A stretch of DNA of 64,000 nucleotides from Aliitabrizicola sp041905595. Lineage in GTDB: Bacteria; Pseudomonadota; Alphaproteobacteria; Rhodobacterales; Rhodobacteraceae. The stretch lies in assembly GCA_041905595.1 (NCBI GenBank), contig JAYRKT010000007.1, positions 62,001 through 126,000 of the forward strand. The letters are read 5' to 3'. The position numbers were made by a program, and so were the translations under genes. The stretch's first letter is position 1, and every line of letters begins with the position of its first letter. The notes beneath the pieces are model-generated. The model was not told the origin of the DNA. It did no database searches and saw only the letters and a program-made list of their open reading frames with translations. Shown piece by piece: positions 50,415 to 59,524 of this stretch.

Positions 50415-51367
50415 TGCTGCAGGTTCGCGATCTCTGGGTCAGGCTCAAGCCGTCGCTCGGTGGCGATCCGATCGTGCGCGGCCTGGCCCTGGACCTACAA
50501 CCCGGCGAGCGGCTTGCGATCGTAGGAGAGTCCGGCAGCGGCAAGAGCACGGTCGCGCTTGCCTTGCTCGGGCTTTTGCCACGGGACGTGATGAAGCAAA
50601 GCGGATCGCTCAGCATCAACGGGGAAGAGCTTGCCGATGCCGGCGAGGACGTCTGGCACGAAATCCGCGGGCGCCAGGTCGCCATGGTGTTCCAGGATCC
50701 CTCTGGCGCCCTCAATCCGGTCCTGACCGTCGGCGAGCAACTTCTCGAGGTCTATCGCGCCCATGACGACCGGTCGAAGTCCGAACAGCGACGCCTGGCG
50801 CTCCTGCAACTGAAGGCCATGGGATTTGATGATCCAGAACGCATCGTCCGGCTTTATCCTCACCAGATGAGTGGCGGGATGAAGCAGCGGGCCGTCATCG
50901 CCATGGCGACCGCGCTCAGCCCCAGCCTCATCGTCGCGGACGAGCCGACGACGGCGCTCGATCCCTCGATCCGGGCGCAGATTCTGTCTCTGCTGGTCCA
51001 GAAGTCCGAAGCGGACAGGTCTGCGCTGGTGCTCGTCACTCACGACCTGGCCGAGACGGTTCGGGTCGCGCATCGTGTCGCGGTCTTCTATCACGGCCGG
51101 ATGGTCGAGATCGGCCTCGTGTCGGATATCCTGAACCGACCACGCCATCCCTACACCCGGGCACTGCTCGATGCGCGCCCACAGCCGGGGCAGCGCGCGG
51201 GCGAGCTTCCCGTCATCCCCGGACGTCCGCCGCTTGTCTCCGAACGCTTTCCGGGTTGTGCCTTCGCCCCCCGCTGTTCCCGTGCGGGCGATGCCTGCAC
51301 CGGTGCCCTGCCCGACCTGACGGAGTCCGAGCCCCGCCATGCCTATGCCTGCCATTTCCCCCTCTGA
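50414..51367 (+). CDS. Peptide-type ABC transporter, ATP-binding protein (DppD-like)
   Basis: 317 residues; Walker A GESGSGKSTVALALL, signature MSGGMKQRAVIAMATALSPS, Walker B LIVADEPTTALD; C-terminal RPRHPYTRALLDARPQ and a Cys-containing tail (CAFAPRCSRAGDACTGALPD) of the oligopeptide ATPase type. ATG at 50414 overlaps the aguB stop. It probably works with the DppB/DppC-like permeases encoded in the divergent operon. Confidence 0.9.
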   Translation: MLQVRDLWVRLKPSLGGDPIVRGLALDLQPGERLAIVGESGSGKSTVALALLGLLPRDVMKQSGSLSINGEELADAGEDVWHEIRGRQVAMVFQDPSGALNPVLTVGEQLLEVYRAHDDRSKSEQRRLALLQLKAMGFDDPERIVRLYPHQMSGGMKQRAVIAMATALSPSLIVADEPTTALDPSIRAQILSLLVQKSEADRSALVLVTHDLAETVRVAHRVAVFYHGRMVEIGLVSDILNRPRHPYTRALLDARPQPGQRAGELPVIPGRPPLVSERFPGCAFAPRCSRAGDACTGALPDLTESEPRHAYACHFPL

Positions 51368-52148
51368 GGATCGTCCGATCCTGGAGCTCAGGAACGTCAG
51401 TGCCGGTTACAGCCGCGCGAGTCTTCTTGGCCGTAATGAGCCCGTCCTGCGCGACATCACGCTGTCTGTCCGCAGCGGCGAGGCGATGGGCCTCCTCGGT
51501 GAATCGGGCAGCGGCAAGTCCACCCTTGGCCGGGTTCTCCTTGGTCTGCTGCCGGTCCTGTCCGGCACAGTTCGTTTCGACGGGGTGGAGCTTCCTCGGC
51601 ACGGTGGGGCGGCCTGGCGGAACCTACGGCGGCGCATCCAGGTCGTGTTCCAGGATTCAAACAGCACGCTCCATCCCGCCCACACGATCCTGTGGAGCCT
51701 CACCGAACCCTTGCGGCTTCACGGCATCGGCACACAGGACGAGCGTGAGGCCCGGGCACGGGCGATGCTTCAAGATGTCGGGCTGGAGCTGGGGATTGCG
51801 TCGGCAATGCCCAAGTCGCTCAGCGGAGGCCAGAGGCAACGTGTGGGGATCGCCCGCGCCCTGATGCTGGACCCCGATTTGATCGTTGCAGACGAGCCAG
51901 TAAGCGCGCTCGACGTCTCGGTTCAGGCACAGGTGCTCAATCTGCTCAAGACCGTCCAGCAGAAGCATGGGCTGACAATCCTGTTCATTTCGCACGACAT
52001 GGCCGTGGTTCAGGCCTTCTGCGACCGGGCCGCAGTGATGTCGAAAGGCAGATTGGTGGAGGTGGGCAGTCCGGCAGAGATTTTCGAGCGTCCAGTGACC
52101 GCCGCCGCCAGACGGCTTGTCGGCAAGGAAGAACAGGAGTTGAAGTGA
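51339..52148 (+). CDS. Peptide-type ABC transporter, ATP-binding protein (DppF-like)
   Basis: 269 residues; Walker A GESGSGKSTLGRVLL, signature LSGGQRQRVGIARALMLDPD, Walker B LIVADEPVSALD, H-loop SHDMAVVQAF. The gene overlaps the DppD-like gene by 29 bp. The ATG at 51339 fits the overlap; a downstream start is possible. It completes the transporter with genes at 43858-47406. Confidence 0.9.
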   Translation: MPMPAISPSEDRPILELRNVSAGYSRASLLGRNEPVLRDITLSVRSGEAMGLLGESGSGKSTLGRVLLGLLPVLSGTVRFDGVELPRHGGAAWRNLRRRIQVVFQDSNSTLHPAHTILWSLTEPLRLHGIGTQDEREARARAMLQDVGLELGIASAMPKSLSGGQRQRVGIARALMLDPDLIVADEPVSALDVSVQAQVLNLLKTVQQKHGLTILFISHDMAVVQAFCDRAAVMSKGRLVEVGSPAEIFERPVTAAARRLVGKEEQELK

Positions 52149-52398
52149 CTCCTCGTCGGGTCCCGTCAGAGGAGCTTGTCTTGTGCCGGAGGAAGTGACT
52201 GTCCTACCTTCCCTTAATGACGAAACCTGTCTTGTTCCGCCACTTCCCGCCTGCCCATGATGCTCTCCGGGCGCTTCCATCTGTCATTTCAAGATAAGCA
52301 ATGTTTGAAGTCAGGCCCATTCGCTTCGCCACTTTCGTCTGATTTTGTTCGATCATTAGGTCAGCCCCGTTCTGGCGCCATAGTTGGAACATGACGGT

Positions 52399-52938
52399 TT
52401 AGACGAGTGCGACCACGAAGATGACGACTTTCGGGCATCGGTCGTATCGCGCGGCAATCCGTCGCCAGTCTTTCAGGCGCCCGAACATGATTGGGATCGC
52501 TTGTCGTACTGCTTGATGGGATTGCCGCGTGACTTCCGGCCCGGGATGCAAGGCCCTATGCCTTTATCTTTCAACGCATCTCTGGAACAGTCGGCATCAT
52601 GGCCCCGGTCTACCAGGAACCAATCCGCCTTTGTCAGTGATTGACGCAGTCTGACGGCGCCTGTGTAGTCGCTTGCCTTCAAGCAGGTCGCATCAGTCAT
52701 CATCGTCTTTGGCATTGCCGCCTCGGACGCTAGACCCTCCTTCTTCCGCGCGAAGATGTCCTTGCCGCCCCTTCACGTCCACCGATTGCAGAGGGTCTTG
52801 GGCGGGCCGCAGTCCGTCGGTGCAGCGCCTCACCTCAAGCCATTGCGACTAATGAAGACAGTCCCGCTCAGGACGTTTCGGTCATCGACGCGCGGCTGGC
52901 GATGGCTTTTCGGGATCATTCAGTCTCCTCGCAAAGGC
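52399..52938 (-). pseudogene. IS5-family transposase, decayed
   Basis: Minus-strand fragment of an IS5 (IS427/IS5-like) transposase, in two frames: AMPKTMMTDATCLKASDYTG and SLTKADWFLVDRGHDADCSR then DALKDKGIGPCIPGRKSRGN in one, continuing IMFGRLKDWRRIAARYDRCP to the stop near 52399 in another. Stops and shifts interrupt the coding region, and the DDE residues are incomplete. Region 52149-52398 (after the DppF-like gene) shows no gene I can support, nor does 52939-53083. Confidence 0.75.
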
Positions 52939-53083
52939 TGACTCACGCCGCAAGTCCCGGATCAATGTGGCCTGACCCTCAGGGCGCAGGAGCGTGGCCC
53001 CCTCGAGGACCTGTTCGTCGATCAACGGCAAGGCGCCGGAGCAAAACGACTTTCGGGTAGGAGCTCACCTCAGGTCCATCCGA

Positions 53084-54004
53084 TCATGCGGACTGCATGT
53101 CTTCAACCGCCACATCTTCAAATCTGGAGACCATTTGCCTGATGGAGCTGTCGTCCGGTAGCAGGCAGGCGGCAGTCGAAAGCGCGTCGGCAACAGCGGC
53201 GGTGCGGGCACTGACGCTTATCTGGCGCCAAACTGGCGCAGCCGGCAGCCCGCTGCGCGGATCGAGGATATGGCCGACACGACCGTCCGGATCGAACACT
53301 GTTCCAAGCGGGGCAGAGGTCGCAAGGGCACGGTTCGACAAACCGACGGTTCCTGATCCGGCTATGGTGACGGGCCAGTCTCCACCGTCAGGGGCCCGGC
53401 CTAGTGCAGCGATCTCTCCCGCATCGATCAGCACATCCTGCACGCCCGCGGCCCCAAGAAGCACCGCCACCTGATCGGCAATCCGACCCTGGGCAATACC
53501 GTTCAGGGTAAGCGCCATGCCCGGTTCCAGCCGGACTTCCTCTTCAGAGTAAATGACACGCCCGAACCCCACCAATCGCCGCGCGTCCGCCACCGCATCA
53601 TCCGCTGGCGCGGTCCCCTTGGCCCAGGCTTCAGCATAGGCCTGCCAGAGCGGCTGCACGGTCGGATCGAACGCCCCGTCAGAGGCGGCATGCACCCGTC
53701 CGGAGAGCGCCAGGACTTCAAGCAATTCGACCGGGGGCGCGGACAGCCTTCCGTCGCGATTCAGTCGCCAGAGAGCGGATCGCACGTCATAGAGGCTGAA
53801 GATGCGCTCGAGCCGGCGGATCTCGGCGACCGCGGCGGAGACCAGGTCTGGAGCCTGCGGATGGACAAGGCGGATCACCGCATCGGCGCCAAGCGCCACG
53901 CCGCGCCATTCGTACAACTCATCGGTCGCCGAGTAACCGCGCTTCGCGGAAACAAGCGGCAGCCCTGCGGCAATGATCAGGAAACGACGGCGGGTCAGAG
54001 GCAT
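53084..54004 (-). CDS. nosX: NosX, ApbE-family FAD:protein FMN transferase
   Basis: 306 residues with a Tat-type signal (MPLTRRRFLIIAAGLPLVSA) and the ApbE fold: DGAFDPTVQPLWQAY, DVLIDAGEIAALGR, ISVSARTAAVADALSTAACL. NosX/ApbE flavinylates the periplasmic FMN site of NosR, which supports N2O reduction. It is the last gene of the nos operon, 1 bp after nosL. The start at 54004 (MPLTRRR) is preferred because it gives the twin-Arg signal. Confidence 0.9.
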   Translation of the reverse strand: MPLTRRRFLIIAAGLPLVSAKRGYSATDELYEWRGVALGADAVIRLVHPQAPDLVSAAVAEIRRLERIFSLYDVRSALWRLNRDGRLSAPPVELLEVLALSGRVHAASDGAFDPTVQPLWQAYAEAWAKGTAPADDAVADARRLVGFGRVIYSEEEVRLEPGMALTLNGIAQGRIADQVAVLLGAAGVQDVLIDAGEIAALGRAPDGGDWPVTIAGSGTVGLSNRALATSAPLGTVFDPDGRVGHILDPRSGLPAAPVWRQISVSARTAAVADALSTAACLLPDDSSIRQMVSRFEDVAVEDMQSA

Positions 54005-54005
54005 G

Positions 54006-54560
54006 TCACTCTCCTGTCTTGGGGGCAAGGGCACGCAGCCGTGCCGCATAATCGGTATCGTCGCCGCCGGCGCTGCCGGCTTCGGGGAAGACCGCGCTGT
54101 CAGGAATCTCGGCAAGGGTCATGACCTTGCCGCCATATTGCGCTGCAAAGTCCGCGGCGAGCACAGGGTCTGCGAAAGGCACGAATTCAGGCGCCTCCAT
54201 CGCGCCCATCCGTGTCGAGCCGACGACGTAGACCGCCTTCTCCGCATCGATCCAGTTGGTTGTCCCGGGCTCTTCCCAACTTGGGGCAACCCCCATGTCA
54301 TTGACATAGATCGCGACTATCCGATTGTCGCGTTCGGGCATCCGGTCGAAAGCGACCACATCGCGCACCTGGCTGAAGAACAGCGGCATACCGGGCAGAC
54401 CGTCGAGATGCGCCTGTGCCTTTGGTCCCGCATGCTCCATCAGGTTCATCTGGCAGAAGTATCCGGTCGCCTCGGGTGTCAGGGCGACGGGATCGGGCTT
54501 TGCCTCGTCCTCGCGACAGGCTGACAGGACCAGGACGAGCGCAAGCAACAGACGTTTCAT
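54006..54560 (-). CDS. nosL: Copper-binding lipoprotein NosL
   Basis: 184 residues: signal peptide with lipobox (LVLSAC, Cys at residue 14), then the copper-site motif YFCQMNLMEHAG with Cys and Met. The protein delivers Cu(I) to NosZ CuZ assembly. The start at 54560 overlaps the nosY stop by 4 bp (ATGA) and the C-terminal DTDYAARLRALAPKTGE is the usual end. Confidence 0.92.
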   Translation of the reverse strand: MKRLLLALVLVLSACREDEAKPDPVALTPEATGYFCQMNLMEHAGPKAQAHLDGLPGMPLFFSQVRDVVAFDRMPERDNRIVAIYVNDMGVAPSWEEPGTTNWIDAEKAVYVVGSTRMGAMEAPEFVPFADPVLAADFAAQYGGKVMTLAEIPDSAVFPEAGSAGGDDTDYAARLRALAPKTGE

Positions 54561-55378
54561 GGCGTCACCTTGCGGAATGCGGCGATGGCAAGCCCGACGG
54601 TCGCGATGGGCCAAAGCAGAATCGAAAGCAGCGATTGCCAGACTGGAATGCTGTTTGCCGCCCCGGCGGTGCCGGCGGCTGCAGCCGTCGCCTGCGAGGC
54701 GGCAAGGTTGTATAGCCGGAATGCATCGGCCGGGCTGGCCAGCAGGGCGATCGGAAAGATGTGGCGCGTGAAGACCCCGTCGCCGCTGGCCACGATACCG
54801 GCGAGCAGGGCCAGGTCGTAAAGCACGACGGCCACAAGCCACAGGCCGATCGCCAGACCCGCAGCTCCGGAGGGCCGACGGGAAAGCGCCGACAGCGCAT
54901 AGCCGGCCCCAAGGAACGTCGCCCCCATCAGGATCGACGACCAGAACAGGCGCCAGAGCGCGGGCAGACCCTCGGCCGCATCGGTATCGGAAAAGAGCGC
55001 GGCAAGGGCCGCGATCCCGTAACCGGAGGCAACGGCAAGCGCCAGGATCGCAAGATGGGCCAGGAGCTTTCCAAGAAGAATTTCAGCGCGAGAGACGGGG
55101 TAGGTCAGCAAGAGCGGCAGCGTCCCCCGTTCCACCTCGCCAGCGATGGCGTCAAACGCCATCAGAAGAGCGATCAGCGGGACCAGATAGACGGCAAGGC
55201 TGGTCAGGCTGGCCACGATCACTGACAGTCGGTCAGCCCCGAGCGTGCCGGTCGGCGCAGATCCGGCAGCGGCCAGAACAAGCGAAAACAGTGCCATCAT
55301 GGCGATCGAAATGGCGACCCAACGGTTGCGCGCGGCGATCAGGGCCTCGGTTCGGGCGGTGGAAAGAATGCGCTTCAT
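54557..55378 (-). CDS. nosY: NosY, ABC permease for NosZ maturation
   Basis: 273 residues with six predicted membrane helices (AVYLVPLIALLMAFDAIAGE, LGKLLAHLAILALAVASGYG, AAGLAIGLWLVAVVLYDLAL). NosY pairs with NosF as an ABC complex that supplies CuZ sulfur or works on NosD. Its ATGA overlap with nosF and nosL shows tight coupling. Confidence 0.92.
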   Translation of the reverse strand: MKRILSTARTEALIAARNRWVAISIAMMALFSLVLAAAGSAPTGTLGADRLSVIVASLTSLAVYLVPLIALLMAFDAIAGEVERGTLPLLLTYPVSRAEILLGKLLAHLAILALAVASGYGIAALAALFSDTDAAEGLPALWRLFWSSILMGATFLGAGYALSALSRRPSGAAGLAIGLWLVAVVLYDLALLAGIVASGDGVFTRHIFPIALLASPADAFRLYNLAASQATAAAAGTAGAANSIPVWQSLLSILLWPIATVGLAIAAFRKVTP

Positions 55379-56280
55379 GCGGCTGCCCCCCTGCTGAAAT
55401 GGCTGTAGATGTCCTCAAGACTGGGCGGCTGAACCTCGACATCCGCGACCTTGTCACCCAGGGATGCGATCCGGGCGAGCAAGGCCAGTTTCTCGTCCTG
55501 TTGGCAGGCAAGATGCAGCGACCCGGCACGATGTTCAGCCTGCGGAAAGACCGCGGCAATCGCCGCCTCGGCCCCCGCAGCCGGAACGATCTGCACCGAG
55601 ATCTGCAGCGCCGCCCGCCGGCGCAACTCGGTCAGGGTCCCTTCGGCAACGGCTATGCCCCGCGAGAGGATGACGATCCGATCCGTCCGCGCCTCGACCT
55701 CGGTCAGGGCGTGTGAGGACAGCAGGATACCCGCCCCCTCGGCTGCAAGGCCGTCGAGCAAAGCATAGAATTCGCGCCGGGATACGGGGTCCAGTCCCGA
55801 GGTCGGCTCATCGAGGATCAGCAGGCGCGGATGGCCGATCAGCGCCTGCGCCAGCCCGACCCTTTGCCGCATGCCTTTGGAATAGGTGCCGATCCGCCGC
55901 TTCGCCGCTGCTTCCAGACCGACGCGGCTCAAGAGTGGCATGGCCTTGGATGCCGGTTCGCCCCGCAGGGCAAGGTAGTGACAAAGCTGCTCAAGCCCGG
56001 TCAGGGCCGGATGAAAGGCGACATTCTCGGGCAGATAGGCCACATGATTCCGGGCTTCGGTCGAACCGGGTGCCGCATCGTGGACCGTCACCGTGCCCCC
56101 GTCATAGGGGATCAGTCCGAGCACGATCTTCATCAGCGTCGACTTGCCCGCGCCGTTGTGACCCAGCAGCGCCACACGTTCGCCGGAACCGACGGTCAGC
56201 GACACATCGGACAGGGCCTTGAGGCCCGGATAGGATTTACTGAGAGACGAGACTGTCAGGATCGGCATCGGTTTCATCAA
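55375..56280 (-). CDS. nosF: NosF, ABC ATPase for NosZ maturation
   Basis: 301 residues; Walker A GHNGAGKSTLMKIV, signature YSKGMRQRVGLAQALIGHPR, Walker B LLILDEPTSGLD, H-loop SSHALTEVEA. The start overlaps nosD by 44 bp; the ATG at 56268 (MPILTV) is a plausible alternative. Confidence 0.92.
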   Translation of the reverse strand: MMKPMPILTVSSLSKSYPGLKALSDVSLTVGSGERVALLGHNGAGKSTLMKIVLGLIPYDGGTVTVHDAAPGSTEARNHVAYLPENVAFHPALTGLEQLCHYLALRGEPASKAMPLLSRVGLEAAAKRRIGTYSKGMRQRVGLAQALIGHPRLLILDEPTSGLDPVSRREFYALLDGLAAEGAGILLSSHALTEVEARTDRIVILSRGIAVAEGTLTELRRRAALQISVQIVPAAGAEAAIAAVFPQAEHRAGSLHLACQQDEKLALLARIASLGDKVADVEVQPPSLEDIYSHFSRGAAA

Positions 56281-57574
56281 TGACTGCGCCAGTCCAGCGA
56301 CCGGCGGCTGCCGCTTCCATCGTCGCGATCCTGTCGGATACGGCGATGACGGGCGGTGACATAAGGGGGTGGCTGTCCACCACGCCGCCCGGAAGCGTCG
56401 CGGGAAAGCTGGATTGGCTCCAGCGGATAAGCTGGACGGCAGGTGCGCCCATCAGCAGGCGCGCGGCAGGCTGCGACCACAGGACATGGTCCATCAAGTC
56501 GTTCGGGCGAAAGGCGCTGTCGGCAAGCCCGTCACCGTTCAGGTCGAAGGCGGCGAGGTCGGACCAGAAGTTGCCCCGGCCTTCCAGGCTCCATTCAATG
56601 TCGCGGGTGCCGACGTACTTCACCTGGTTCTGGTTGCCGATGAAGGCATTCCCTGTCAGCGCGTTGCGCTCGGACCCCGCGGTGAAATGGATGCCGATGC
56701 CACAGCCTTCGAACCGGTTGCCGGCAATCAGGTTCTTGTTCGCATCATAGATGAACAGGCATTTCTTCGTCCCGCCCCGCACCAGGTTGCCAACGAAGTC
56801 GCCGCTGTTGGCGGCGTTCAGCATCACGCCATGATCGCGGTCGCCGAGGCTCATGTTGCCAATAAGCTTGACGTTGTTCGAGAACATGATGGCAAAGCCA
56901 AGGTGGTTCCCGATCGAGATGTTGCCGGATACCTCGCTGTCCTTCGTGTACATGTAGTGGACGGCGAAGCGCAGGTCGCGGAACAGGTTGTTGCGATAGA
57001 TGTCCTTGGACGAGGTGTTGGAAAAGATTCCGTCCCTGCCCCAACGGATATCGTTGCCTTCGACGATCAGACCCGGCGAATGCCAGACATAGACGCCATT
57101 GCCGCGATCCAGCATGCGCGGCGACTGGCGCCCCTCGATCACGTTGTCCCGGACCACGCAGTCTGTGGCGCCATGCACGTCGACGCCATGCATGTTGTCG
57201 ATCAGGTGGTTGCCCTCAACAGTCACGTGGGCCGCGCCCTTGACGATCTTGACGCCCGCGTCGATCTGTTCGTTGCGACCACCCGAGCGGGTGATCGTCA
57301 GCCCGCGCAGGGTGATATCGGTGCCGGTCGCCGTGATGACGCTGCCCGTATTGTGGCCGTCGATGAGGCTTCCGGGTTGGCCCTCGATGGTCAGGGGTTT
57401 GTCGATCACCACGCCGCCGTCATAGGATCCGACGCCAAGGCGCAGCACATCGCCGGGGGACGCCCCGGCGATGGCGGTTGCAAGCGATCCCGGCCCCGGC
57501 GCGACGATGACCTCCGCCGCCGACGCAAGGTCGGTGGCAAGCAGGAAAGTGATCAGGGCAAGGGCCGGGCGCAT
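56237..57574 (-). CDS. nosD: NosD, periplasmic copper-processing protein
   Basis: 445 residues; signal peptide (LALITFLLATDLASAAE) followed by parallel beta-helix CASH repeats (GNHLIDNMHGVDVHGATDCV, NDIRWGRDGIFSNTSSKDIY). NosD works with NosFY in building the CuZ centre. It lies 3 bp after nosZ; the nosF start is inside its 3' end. Confidence 0.92.
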   Translation of the reverse strand: MRPALALITFLLATDLASAAEVIVAPGPGSLATAIAGASPGDVLRLGVGSYDGGVVIDKPLTIEGQPGSLIDGHNTGSVITATGTDITLRGLTITRSGGRNEQIDAGVKIVKGAAHVTVEGNHLIDNMHGVDVHGATDCVVRDNVIEGRQSPRMLDRGNGVYVWHSPGLIVEGNDIRWGRDGIFSNTSSKDIYRNNLFRDLRFAVHYMYTKDSEVSGNISIGNHLGFAIMFSNNVKLIGNMSLGDRDHGVMLNAANSGDFVGNLVRGGTKKCLFIYDANKNLIAGNRFEGCGIGIHFTAGSERNALTGNAFIGNQNQVKYVGTRDIEWSLEGRGNFWSDLAAFDLNGDGLADSAFRPNDLMDHVLWSQPAARLLMGAPAVQLIRWSQSSFPATLPGGVVDSHPLMSPPVIAVSDRIATMEAAAAGRWTGAVIDETDADPDSLVSQ

Positions 57575-57577
57575 CGG

Positions 57578-59524
57578 TCAGGAGGCCTTCGGTTCGACGA
57601 ACATCCGGCCACGCATCTCCATGTGCAGCGCATGGCAGAACCACTGGCAATAGTACCAGTAGACGCCAGGATTTGCCGCAATGAAGGTCACCGAAGCGGT
57701 TGCCTGCGGGCCGATTTCCATGGCGATGCCGTGGTTGCCGAGCGTGAAACCATGGGTCAGGTCGTCGATGTCGTCGAGGTTTGTGACGATCACCGTAACC
57801 TCGTCGCCCTGTTTCACCGTGAAGCTTTCCAGGGCAAAGGTCGGCGCCTGTGACGACATGTAGACACGGACCTTGTTGCCGTCGCGGATAACCGTGTCCT
57901 GCCAGTCGTCCAGGTTGATCTTGTCCGCCTCGGCCTGCTTGCGCACTTCCGCCCACATCGGATCGTTGCGATCCCAGACCGAACGGATGTTCGTCATCTT
58001 GGACGCGTGTACGGCGATGGCATCATGGGGCTCGGCGAAGTTCGGACCGTCATGCACGACCACCATCTTGTCGCCCGAGATGTCGATCAGCTGGTCGTTC
58101 TCGGGTTTCAACGGGCCGACGTTGATGAAGCGATCCTTGGAAAACTTGCAGAGGCACACGAGCCATTTTCCGTCAGCTTCGAGCGTTTCCCCCATCGACG
58201 TCTTGAGGTGACCGGGCTGGTACTGCACGTCCACCTTGTCGAGGATCGGATCCACCTTCTCGCCGTTATAGGCGGCAATCGCCTTGTCGATGTTCCACTT
58301 CACCACTTGGCTGTCGAGAAAGAGCGAAGTGAAGGCGTTGCCCTTGCCGTCGAAGGCGGTGTGCAGCGGGCCAAGGCCCAGCTCGGGCTCGGCCACGACG
58401 ACGCTGCGCGGATCGGCGTCGGTGGCAAAGATCGTGTCGAGCTTGGTCACGTCGATCACCGTTACCGTCGGAGACAGCTTGCCGCCGATGCAAAGGTGCT
58501 TCTTGTCCGGCGCCATGTTGCAGCCATGCGGGTTGTTGGCGACCGGGATGTAACGGGTGTAGTTCTTGTTCTTGCCCTTGCGGCCGTCGATGACCTTGCA
58601 GCCGTTCAGTTCCTGGAAATCGCCCGCCGCGATGCCCTTTTCGATCTCGGCGATGTTGAAGACCACGACATGGTCCATGTCGGCCGCCGTCATGTCGGCC
58701 TGGGTCATCCCCATTTCCGAGTTGTACGAGGTCGAGAAGGCCCATTTGCCCTCATAGTCGGCGTCGGTGTTGTCGAGGTTACCCGACACCAGCACCTGCC
58801 ACGCGACGCGCATCGTCTCGGTATCGACTGCGGTGAAGACGTTCACGTAGGTCGAGACGTCATCCATCGTGGTGCCGTCGTTGACCAGCGGCGCCTCATC
58901 CTCGCCGTTGCAGAACAGATAGTTCGAGGCCGGCCATTTCTGCGGCCGCATCCCGTGGATGGCCTTGGCGTTCGGGATCTCGAGCATCTTGTCGCATTTC
59001 ATGACATCGCAACGCACCCGCGCGACGCGCGTGTTGGCCTTGTCGTTCATGAACAGGAAGCGGCCGTCATACTTGCCCTCGGTGAAGGACATGTGGACGT
59101 GGTGAAGATCGCCGTTTTCGTGAACAACCTGACCGTTTGCGGCGAGGTAGTTCTTCGTCTTCTCGGTCATCGTTTCTTGCATGATCCGGCGGGATTCGTT
59201 GGTACGACCCCAGCCGGTGGCCGAGCAGCGGTTGAATACCGGAACCCGCATAAGTTCACGCATCGACGGGATGCCGAGGATCCTCATCTCGCCCGTCTGG
59301 CCTGACGACCAGAAGCCGTAATATTCATCGAGCTGGCCCGGAGGCACGTTGAATTCTGCCTGCCCCGCGGCTTGCGCCGCACCGGCAGCCAGCGCCGACA
59401 GTCCGGCACCGCCGCCAAGCAGCGCCAGGCGCGATCCGCCGAAGGCGCCGGCAAGCGCCGCCCCGCCAACTGTCGCACCAAGAAGGCCGCGACGGCTCAG
59501 TCCCTTCTGTTCCGTATCAGACAT
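57578..59524 (-). CDS. nosZ: Nitrous oxide reductase NosZ
   Basis: 648-residue copper enzyme that reduces N2O to N2. The Tat signal is LSRRGLLGATVGGAALAGAF. The seven-bladed propeller carries the CuZ histidine set (DLHHVHMSF, among others), and the C-terminal cupredoxin has the CuA motif CQWFCHALHMEMRGRM. This is the Tat-type clade I form. It is preceded by nosR with an 8-bp overlap and followed by nosDFYLX. Confidence 0.97.
   Translation of the reverse strand: MSDTEQKGLSRRGLLGATVGGAALAGAFGGSRLALLGGGAGLSALAAGAAQAAGQAEFNVPPGQLDEYYGFWSSGQTGEMRILGIPSMRELMRVPVFNRCSATGWGRTNESRRIMQETMTEKTKNYLAANGQVVHENGDLHHVHMSFTEGKYDGRFLFMNDKANTRVARVRCDVMKCDKMLEIPNAKAIHGMRPQKWPASNYLFCNGEDEAPLVNDGTTMDDVSTYVNVFTAVDTETMRVAWQVLVSGNLDNTDADYEGKWAFSTSYNSEMGMTQADMTAADMDHVVVFNIAEIEKGIAAGDFQELNGCKVIDGRKGKNKNYTRYIPVANNPHGCNMAPDKKHLCIGGKLSPTVTVIDVTKLDTIFATDADPRSVVVAEPELGLGPLHTAFDGKGNAFTSLFLDSQVVKWNIDKAIAAYNGEKVDPILDKVDVQYQPGHLKTSMGETLEADGKWLVCLCKFSKDRFINVGPLKPENDQLIDISGDKMVVVHDGPNFAEPHDAIAVHASKMTNIRSVWDRNDPMWAEVRKQAEADKINLDDWQDTVIRDGNKVRVYMSSQAPTFALESFTVKQGDEVTVIVTNLDDIDDLTHGFTLGNHGIAMEIGPQATASVTFIAANPGVYWYYCQWFCHALHMEMRGRMFVEPKAS

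Noticed and set aside
56369..57853. Long plus-strand ORF (494 codons) opposite nosD
   Set aside because: Antisense shadow of nosD, no recognisable motif; GC-rich third positions keep such frames open.
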